Source of the DNA: Pseudomonas sp. ACN8
Lineage (GTDB): Bacteria; Pseudomonadota; Gammaproteobacteria; Pseudomonadales; Pseudomonadaceae
Direction: 5' to 3'
Length of the DNA stretch: 45,837 nucleotides
Assembly (NCBI RefSeq): GCF_002303925.1
Contig: NZ_MRCS01000051.1
Location: forward strand, 1-45,837
Shown: piece by piece, positions 40,222 through 45,837 of the stretch
Layout: each line of letters begins with the position of its first letter
How positions within the stretch are numbered: position 1 is the stretch's first letter
Translations under genes and position numbers: made by a program
Notes under the pieces: model-generated
Told to the model about the DNA's origin: nothing
The model's input: only the letters and a program-made list of their open reading frames with translations
Database searches by the model: none

Positions 40222-41166
40222 TCAGCGCAAATCCAGTTGCTGGCGATAAGGCAAATCCGGCCCGGTCTTGCTGCATGTCAGCGCCGCCGCCTGCACCGCG
40301 AACTTCAGCATGCTGTCGATCTGCTCGCGGCCAAGTTGCTTCACACCCTCCACTGAATCCAGCTGCTGTTCGGTCAACCAGGTAATCAGCGCCGCCTGAA
40401 AGGTATCGCCCGCGCCCACGGTGTCGGCGATTTTTACCCCACAGGCAGGAGTCGACCACGAACCGTGAGCCCGGCTGAACACACTCGCGCCTTCGCCACC
40501 CCGGGTCAGGAATACCAGCTGACAGCGGTGCTGCAACCAGCCTTCGATCACCCGCGCCGGGTCCTGGCCGGGGTACAACAGATGCAGGTCCTCGTCGCTG
40601 ACCTTGATCAGGTCGGCCAGCTCCACCAGCGTCGCGATCCGTTTACGCCACAGGTCAATGTCCGGCTCCGGATTCAGGCGCACGTTAGGATCGAGGCTGA
40701 TCAGGCGCTTGCCGCTTTCCCGGCGCACCAATGCCAATAGCGTGTCGGCAATCGGCTGCACCACCAGGGAAAACGAGCCCATATGCAGGCCGCGTACTTC
40801 AGGCCCGAGTGCCGGCAGGTGTTCCGGTTGCAATTGCCGATCCGCGCAGCCTTCGCCACGGAAGCTGTACTGCGGCGAGCCATTGGTTCCCACGGCTACC
40901 ATCGCCAGGGTGGTCGGCGCGGCAAAATCCAGCAGGTAGTCCTGGCACACGCCTTCATCCTGCAACACTTGCAGCAGGCGCCGGCCCAGGTAGTCGGTGG
41001 ATAACCCGGCCAACAGCGCCGCGTCCACGCCCAACCGGCGCAAGCCCACCGCCACATTGAATGGCGAGCCACCGGCAATGGCTTTGAAGTTCACTTTGGA
41101 CGCCTGACCGCTGGCGTCGTTTTCACTGAAAAAATCAAACAGCGCTTCGCCACACACCAGGTACAT
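40222..41166 (-). CDS. mtlZ: PfkB-family fructokinase of the polyol operon
   Basis: The 314-residue carbohydrate kinase has both PfkB signatures: GGSPFNVAVGLRRLG at about 33-47 and the C-terminal VKIADTVGAGDTFQAALI with the catalytic Asp in GAGDTF. It phosphorylates fructose made from mannitol (or sorbitol) by the polyol dehydrogenase. It follows xylulokinase with a gap of only 6 nt and is the last gene of the operon. The gene order K-D-Y-Z matches the mannitol/sorbitol/arabitol cluster described in P. fluorescens. Confidence 0.9.
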   Translation of the reverse strand: MYLVCGEALFDFFSENDASGQASKVNFKAIAGGSPFNVAVGLRRLGVDAALLAGLSTDYLGRRLLQVLQDEGVCQDYLLDFAAPTTLAMVAVGTNGSPQYSFRGEGCADRQLQPEHLPALGPEVRGLHMGSFSLVVQPIADTLLALVRRESGKRLISLDPNVRLNPEPDIDLWRKRIATLVELADLIKVSDEDLHLLYPGQDPARVIEGWLQHRCQLVFLTRGGEGASVFSRAHGSWSTPACGVKIADTVGAGDTFQAALITWLTEQQLDSVEGVKQLGREQIDSMLKFAVQAAALTCSKTGPDLPYRQQLDLR

Positions 41167-41172
41167 AGTTGA

Positions 41173-42678
41173 TCACTCTTTAATTAGGGTTGCGACTTGC
41201 TGTCGATAGCGTTCATACGCCTGCTGGCAGGCTTGCACATTGTCGGCGACCGGCAGGGTTTCACTGGCCGGGTCGAGTTTCACGCACCGCTCGCACAATT
41301 GCGCCAGGCTGTCTTCGCGCCCGTTCGCCCGGGAGACGCACCAGGCCGCCTGAATCGCCGCACCCAGGGCCGCGGCCTCGCTTTGTTCGGTGCAGATCAC
41401 CGGTGTATTCATGGTGTCGGCGACAATCTGCCGCCAGACAGCGCTTTTCGATCCACCGCCGATCAGCCGAATGCTGCGGCTTTGTAAGCCATTGTTGCGT
41501 AGCAGGTCCAGTCCGTAACGCAAACCGAACGTCGTGCCTTCGACCACCGCGCGGCACAGGTTGGCCCGGGTCAGGTTGGTCATGGTCAAACCCGACAGGC
41601 TGGCACTGGCATGGGGCAGGGCGGGCACCCGCTCGCCGTTGAAGAATGGCAGCATGCAAACGCCTTCGGCACCGATCGGCGCCTGGGCAACGAGCTCGTT
41701 GAACTGATCGATGTCGAGGTCCAGCAGTTCACGGATCAGGCCGGTGGCATTGGTCAGGTTCATGGTGCAGATCAATGGCAGCCAGCCGCCACTGGAAGAA
41801 CAGAAGGTGGCAACCACGGCATCCGCGGCAACGTTCGGTTGATCGGCGTAGGCGTACACCGTGCCCGACGACCCGAGGCTCATGGTGATTGCACCGGGCT
41901 GGATGTTGCCGGTACCGATGGCGCCCATCATGTTGTCGCCGCCACCGCTGCAGATCAGGGCCTTCGGGTTGACGCCCAAGTGTTCGGCGATGCCCGTTCG
42001 AATGGTGCCGACTGCCTGGGGTGCCTCGATCAGCTCCGGCAGCGCGGCTTGCAGGCGTCCGCTGGGGTCTATGTCACGCAACAATTGCACATCCCACTGG
42101 CGCGTACGCACGTTGAAATACCCGGTGCCCGAGGCATCGCCGTATTCGCTGCAACTGCGGCCGGTGAGCCAATGGTTGAGGTAATCGTGGGGCAGCAAGA
42201 TGTGGGCGATCCGGGTGAAGACCTCGGGATGCTGCTCTTTGGTCCATAACAGCTTGGAGACGGTGTAGCCCGGCGCGATGACCACGCCGAGGCGTTCCAG
42301 CGAACCCTTTTCGCCACCCAGGTGGGCCAGCAGTCGGTCATTCTCCGGGGTGGTTTCGGTGTCGCACCAGAGTTTCGCCGGGCGCAACACCTTGCCCTGA
42401 TCGTCGAGCAGCACCAGGCCGTGTTGCTGGCCGGAGACGCCAACGCCTTGAATCGACAGACCATCGACTTTGGCCGCGAGCAAGGCGCGGCGGGTGGCGG
42501 TGGCGAAGGCTTCCAGCCACTGCTGGGTGTCCTGTTCGCGGCGACCATCAGGGCCGCTGATCAGGTTGTGGCTGGCGGCTCCCTGGCCGAGCACTTCACC
42601 ACTGGCCGCGTCGAGGATGATGGCTTTGGTGCCCTGGGTGCCGCAGTCGATGCCGAGGAAGAGTTGTCGAATTGTCAT
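41173..42678 (-). CDS. mtlY: Xylulokinase of the polyol operon
   Basis: A 501-residue FGGY kinase: LFLGIDCGTQGTKAIILD at the N-terminal phosphate loop, GVGVSGQQHGLVLLDDQG and the C-terminal FGGY-type signature region LRNNGLQSRSIRLIGGGSKSAVWRQIVADTMNTPV. It phosphorylates D-xylulose, the product of arabitol oxidation by the polyol dehydrogenase. It is preceded by a 147-bp gap holding a REPIN that separates it from mtlD. It is equivalent to xylB. Confidence 0.92.
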   Translation of the reverse strand: MTIRQLFLGIDCGTQGTKAIILDAASGEVLGQGAASHNLISGPDGRREQDTQQWLEAFATATRRALLAAKVDGLSIQGVGVSGQQHGLVLLDDQGKVLRPAKLWCDTETTPENDRLLAHLGGEKGSLERLGVVIAPGYTVSKLLWTKEQHPEVFTRIAHILLPHDYLNHWLTGRSCSEYGDASGTGYFNVRTRQWDVQLLRDIDPSGRLQAALPELIEAPQAVGTIRTGIAEHLGVNPKALICSGGGDNMMGAIGTGNIQPGAITMSLGSSGTVYAYADQPNVAADAVVATFCSSSGGWLPLICTMNLTNATGLIRELLDLDIDQFNELVAQAPIGAEGVCMLPFFNGERVPALPHASASLSGLTMTNLTRANLCRAVVEGTTFGLRYGLDLLRNNGLQSRSIRLIGGGSKSAVWRQIVADTMNTPVICTEQSEAAALGAAIQAAWCVSRANGREDSLAQLCERCVKLDPASETLPVADNVQACQQAYERYRQQVATLIKE

Positions 42679-42706
42679 GCAGGATCCTTGGATATCAGTA
42701 AACCCT

Positions 42707-42803
42707 CTTCGCGAGCAGGCTCGCTCCCACAGGGGGCTGAGGTGATCATCCGTTTTGCGGTTGAAACACAGTCAATGTGGGAGCGAGCCTGCTCGCGATG
42801 ACG
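42707..42803. repeat. REPIN inside the mtl operon
   Basis: TTCGCGAGCAGGCTCGCTCC and the inverted GTGGGAGCGAGCCTGCTCGC are separated by about 50 bp. It fills the space between mtlD and the xylulokinase gene, both on the minus strand. Arms are arranged as in 32231-32300. Confidence 0.9.
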
Positions 42804-42824
42804 GCAGTTGCTACACCACCGACC

Positions 42825-44297
42825 TCAAGCCAGCACCCGCTCCAACGTCCGCGACACCCCCACCTCGCGCAAGCTGCTGCAGCACCACTCAAACGCCGCG
42901 ACAAACTCCGGCGAGCGCGCAATGACCGTACCGAAAATCTCCTCGACCGCCAGCAAACGCTGGGTAATCAGCACATCATCGGCCACCAGTGCCTGGCAGA
43001 ACGCTGCCCGTGGATCCGCAATCGAGTAGGTCTCGCCTTGCTCATCCACGCCTTTGAGGTACAGCGCCCATGCCGCCACCACCAACGCCGCGCGCTTGGT
43101 CTCGCGGCCATCGGCGATCAAGCGGTTGATGGTCGGTACGGTGAATTTCGGAAACTTCGACGAACCGTCCGAACACACCCGTTCAAGCTGATCGGCAATA
43201 GCCTGATTGGAAAACCGCGCCACCAGGGTGTTCTTGTACTCGGTCAGGTCGATTCCCGGCACCGCCGGCAGTTGCGGTGTCACGTCCAGGTCCATGTAGG
43301 CGCGCATGTAGCGCACGAACAGCGGGTCGTTCATGGTCTCGTGGACGAAGCGGTAACCCTTCAGGAAACCCAGATACGTCAACGCCAAATGACTGCCGTT
43401 GAGCAACTTGATCTTCATTTCTTCGTAGGGCGTGACGTCGTCGGTGAATTGCACGCCGACCTTTTCCCAGGCCGGGCGACCGTTGACGAACCTGTCTTCC
43501 AGCACCCACTGCGCAAAGGGTTCGCAGACCACCGGCCAGGCATCGTCCACGCCATGCTGGTCCGCCAGTTGCAGGCGATGAAGGGTGCTGGTCATTGGTG
43601 TGATGCGGTCGACCATGGCGTTGGGGAAACTGACGTTGGCGTCGATCCAGTCGCGCAATGGGTGGTCGTGCAAGGCGGCGAAGGCCAGCAGGGCCTTGCG
43701 GGTGACGTCGCCGTTGTGCGGCAGGTTATCGCAGGACATCAGGGTGAAGGCCGCTGTGCCAGCGGCGCGACGCCTGGCCAGTGCGGCACAGAGGAAACCG
43801 AATACGGTTATCGGGGCGCCAGGGTGCGCCAGGTCATGCTGGATCTGCGGCAAGTGCGCCATGAACTCGCCGCTGCTGTCGTCGATGCAGTAACCGCCTT
43901 CGGTGATGGTCAGCGAGACGATGCGGATCTCGGGGCTGGCCAGTTTGTCGATCAATGCCTGGGCACCGTCTTCGGCCAGCAGCATGTCACGGATGGCGCC
44001 GATCACCCGCACTTCGGTGTCGTCGCTATCGCCGAGTTCGTACAGGGTGAACAGGAAGTCCTGATCCTTGAGGTCGTCACGGGCGCGGCGGTCTTCAGCA
44101 CGCAGGCCGACACCGCAGATGGCCCAGTCCCGGCCTTCGCCGGTATTCATCAAGGCGTCGGTGTAGTACGCCTGATGGGCACGGTGGAAACCGCCGACCC
44201 CGATGTGCGCGATGCCTTGGCGGGTGTCGCCCAGGGAGTAGGCGGGCAGGACCACTTCAGGGGCGAGGCGGCTGAGGTTTTGTTGGTTCAGTTTCAT
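42825..44297 (-). CDS. mtlD: Mannitol/polyol 2-dehydrogenase
   Basis: From the ATG at 44297 the protein has 490 residues, as expected for long-chain polyol dehydrogenases. The nucleotide-binding part is IAHIGVGGFHRAHQAYYTDAL. The catalytic K-x-N-x-x-H motif appears as EMKIKLLNGSHLALTYLGFLKG. It oxidises mannitol and arabitol (and sorbitol) to the ketoses with NAD+. The ATP-binding gene mtlK ends 17 bp upstream, so they share a transcript. The nine residues before Met at 44297 (open to 44324) would overlap mtlK. Confidence 0.93.
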   Translation of the reverse strand: MKLNQQNLSRLAPEVVLPAYSLGDTRQGIAHIGVGGFHRAHQAYYTDALMNTGEGRDWAICGVGLRAEDRRARDDLKDQDFLFTLYELGDSDDTEVRVIGAIRDMLLAEDGAQALIDKLASPEIRIVSLTITEGGYCIDDSSGEFMAHLPQIQHDLAHPGAPITVFGFLCAALARRRAAGTAAFTLMSCDNLPHNGDVTRKALLAFAALHDHPLRDWIDANVSFPNAMVDRITPMTSTLHRLQLADQHGVDDAWPVVCEPFAQWVLEDRFVNGRPAWEKVGVQFTDDVTPYEEMKIKLLNGSHLALTYLGFLKGYRFVHETMNDPLFVRYMRAYMDLDVTPQLPAVPGIDLTEYKNTLVARFSNQAIADQLERVCSDGSSKFPKFTVPTINRLIADGRETKRAALVVAAWALYLKGVDEQGETYSIADPRAAFCQALVADDVLITQRLLAVEEIFGTVIARSPEFVAAFEWCCSSLREVGVSRTLERVLA

Positions 44298-44313
44298 CGC
44301 AGGCTCTCTGAAA

Positions 44314-45417
44314 TCAGGCGGCAACGCGCAGCGGGCGGGTCAACGCCACGCCGTCGGCATCGAATAAATGGCAGTGTTGCGCATCCAGATGCAGGCTCAG
44401 GGTTTCACCGTAGCGGCTGGCCAGATCGCCGCGAACGCGCAGGGTCAGCGCTTCGCCGGATGCCGTCCGGACGTGGCAGAAGGTGTCGCTGCCCAGGCGT
44501 TCGCTGACATCGGCGGTGACCTGCAAGGTGCAGTCACCGGGCTTGGCCAGTTCCAGATGTTCCGGGCGAATGCCCAGCGTCACCGCACTCCCGACGCTCA
44601 GGTGCCTGCCGCTCAAGGGCAGGTTGATACGGGTTCCGGCATCCAGCTGGACTTCACAGCCCTGGCTTTCAATGCGGGTGACCTTGCCCTTGAGGAAGCC
44701 CATTTTCGGCGTGCCCAGGAAACCGGCGACGAACAGGTTGGCCGGCTGGTGATAGAGGTCCAGTGGCGAGCCGACTTGCTCGATCTTGCCGCCATTGAGT
44801 ACGACCACTTTGTCGGCCATGGTCATCGCTTCGACCTGATCGTGAGTCACGTAGATCATCGTGGCTTGCAGTTCCTTGTGCAGGCGCAACAGTTCCAGAC
44901 GCATCTGCACCCGCAGGGCGGCATCGAGGTTGGACAACGGTTCGTCGAACAGGAAGATTTTCGGGTTGCGCACGATGGCCCGGCCAATCGCCACGCGCTG
45001 GCGCTGGCCGCCGGACAGTTGCTTGGGCTTGCGCTCCAGCATCGGCCCCAGTTCGAGGATGCGCGCCGCTTCGCCGACCTTCTTCTCCACTTCGGCTTTC
45101 GCGACGCCGGCCAGGTCGAGGGCGAACGACATGTTCTTGCGCACGCTCATGTGCGGGTACAGGGCGTAGGTCTGGAACACCATCGCCAGGTCGCGCTTGG
45201 CCGGGCTGACTTCGGTGATGTCGCGGCCGTCGAGTTCGATCGTGCCGCCGCTGACTTCCTCCAGCCCGGCGATCAGCCGCAACAGCGTGGATTTGCCGCA
45301 GCCCGACGGGCCGACGAAGACCACGAACTCCTTGTCGTTCACTTCAAGGTCGATGCCCTTGATGATGGAAAAACCTTCGAAGCCTTTTTGCAGATTCTTG
45401 ATTTTCAGGTTGGCCAT
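44314..45417 (-). CDS. mtlK: Polyol ABC transporter ATP-binding protein
   Basis: The 367-residue MalK/UgpC-type ATPase has Walker A GPSGCGKST (about 36-44), signature QLSGGQRQRVAIGRAI, Walker B IFLFDEPLSNLD and the switch His in MIYVTHDQVEAMT. The C-terminal 130 residues form the TOBE domain (GIRPEHLELAKPGD). It energises uptake of mannitol, sorbitol and arabitol with MtlEFG. GGAGG precedes the ATG at 45417; the frame to 45525 runs through REP sequence and is not coding. Confidence 0.93.
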   Translation of the reverse strand: MANLKIKNLQKGFEGFSIIKGIDLEVNDKEFVVFVGPSGCGKSTLLRLIAGLEEVSGGTIELDGRDITEVSPAKRDLAMVFQTYALYPHMSVRKNMSFALDLAGVAKAEVEKKVGEAARILELGPMLERKPKQLSGGQRQRVAIGRAIVRNPKIFLFDEPLSNLDAALRVQMRLELLRLHKELQATMIYVTHDQVEAMTMADKVVVLNGGKIEQVGSPLDLYHQPANLFVAGFLGTPKMGFLKGKVTRIESQGCEVQLDAGTRINLPLSGRHLSVGSAVTLGIRPEHLELAKPGDCTLQVTADVSERLGSDTFCHVRTASGEALTLRVRGDLASRYGETLSLHLDAQHCHLFDADGVALTRPLRVAA

Positions 45418-45468
45418 GGTGATGGGCCTCCGTTTGTTTTTATTCAGATTGAGCCGAGCAGGCTTTTC

Positions 45469-45583
45469 TGTAGGAGCGAGCTTGCTCCGGGCGGCGTTCC
45501 GACGATGAACGTTCAGGCGACGCATTCTTCCAGTCAGCCAGCGTTATCGTTCATGTCCATCGCGAGCAGGTTCGCTCCCACAG
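45469..45583. repeat. REPIN of mixed REP types between mtlG and mtlK
   Basis: TAGGAGCGAGCTTGCTCCGG with the tail GCGGCGTTCCGACGATG is the second subtype. The right half, CATCGCGAGCAGGTTCGCTCC, is the first subtype in inverted form. The spacer is about 50 bp. It occupies most of the 189-bp gap between two cotranscribed transporter genes. Confidence 0.9.
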
Positions 45584-45606
45584 GGATCGTGTCGGGGCGG
45601 CGATCT

Positions 45607-45837
45607 TCATTTAACGGCGCCGAACGACAGGCCGCGCACCAGTTGTTTCTGGCTGATCCAGCCGAAGATCAGGATCGGCGCACAGGCCAGGGTCGAGACG
45701 GCCGACAACTTGGCCCAGAACAGCCCTTCGGGGCTCGAGTACGAAGCGATCAATGCGGTCAGTGGCGCGGCTTTCGACGAGGTCAGGTTCAGCGACCAGA
45801 ACGCCTCGTTCCAGCACAGGATCAGCGACAGCAGCAC
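45607..45837 (-). CDS. mtlG: Polyol ABC transporter permease, C-terminal fragment (cut by window edge)
   Basis: The last 76 codons of a MalG-like permease run off the right edge, so the true start is outside. Two hydrophobic segments and the ending IFGWISQKQLVRGLSFGAVK are typical of MalG/MtlG-type subunits, where the terminal GLSFGAVKG-like sequence is conserved. Position directly upstream of mtlK supports the call. The EAA loop that contacts the ATPase lies beyond the window. Confidence 0.88.
   Translation of the reverse strand: MLLSLILCWNEAFWSLNLTSSKAAPLTALIASYSSPEGLFWAKLSAVSTLACAPILIFGWISQKQLVRGLSFGAVK

Noticed and set aside
42777..44507. 576-codon plus-strand frame opposite mtlD
   Set aside because: It is antisense to a clear polyol dehydrogenase, with low-complexity Gly/Gln/Val-rich translation and no ribosome site.

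Overview
The window is a piece of chromosome from a fluorescent-group Pseudomonas (P. fluorescens complex). This rests on high GC with strong third-position bias, on many closely similar REP/REPIN palindromes (core GGGAGCGAGCCTGCTCGCGATG) between genes, and on Pseudomonas-type loci: a complete fapABCDEF functional amyloid operon, an mtl polyol cluster, LpxO, NhaB, and DUF1652 and DUF2790 proteins. I saw no rRNA or tRNA gene, CRISPR array, insertion sequence or prophage.

Layout. 1-2.3 kb, minus: an acyl-CoA dehydrogenase and a 3-hydroxyisobutyryl-CoA hydrolase-like protein, two steps of valine/isobutyrate catabolism. 2.5-5.6 kb: a LysR regulator divergent from an orphan polyamine-type binding protein and a ureohydrolase (agmatinase family), with a near-perfect operator in the shared promoter. 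5.7-9.2 kb: aldo/keto reductase (minus), then a ZapE/AFG1 ATPase, a DinB-fold protein and a GNAT acetyltransferase (plus). 9.3-11.8 kb, minus: a small secreted protein, a CptA-like phosphoethanolamine transferase and a 54-aa leucine-zipper peptide. 12-14.6 kb, plus: gnd-zwf, overlapping by 4 nt. 14.7-18.1 kb, minus: NhaB, a delta-60-repeat protein and a small conserved protein.

18.4-24.8 kb is the most distinctive region. A sigma-54 enhancer-binding protein with a degenerate receiver domain faces the six-gene fap operon tail to tail. The promoter region of fapA contains a good sigma-54 (-24/-12) match. About 100 bp upstream of the predicted start lies an 18-bp inverted repeat, and its half-site recurs further upstream. 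The simplest model is that the adjacent EBP is the dedicated activator of amyloid production.

24.9-26.0 kb, minus: PnuC plus a NadR-like kinase (nicotinamide riboside salvage). 26.3-27.6 kb, plus: UppP and a DUF1294 membrane protein. 27.6-29.6 kb: a MmcQ/YjbR protein and a LysR gene divergent from an azoreductase. 29.8-32.1 kb: a secreted alpha/beta hydrolase (plus) and an MFS transporter (minus). 32.4-36.3 kb: an ABC-F ATPase with a TTG start and an unusual leader, LpxO with a possible coupled upstream micro-ORF, and Ku. 36.5-40 kb: a secreted Pro/Asn-rich protein, a PQQ-type aldose dehydrogenase, ecotin, a DUF1652 protein, a small membrane protein and a DUF2790 protein. 40.2-45.8 kb, minus: the distal mtl operon (partial permease mtlG, then mtlK, mtlD, xylulokinase, fructokinase), interrupted internally by two REPIN elements; the regulator, binding protein and other permease would lie beyond the right edge.

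All calls are by eye. Family names come from recognised motifs and have not been checked against a database.
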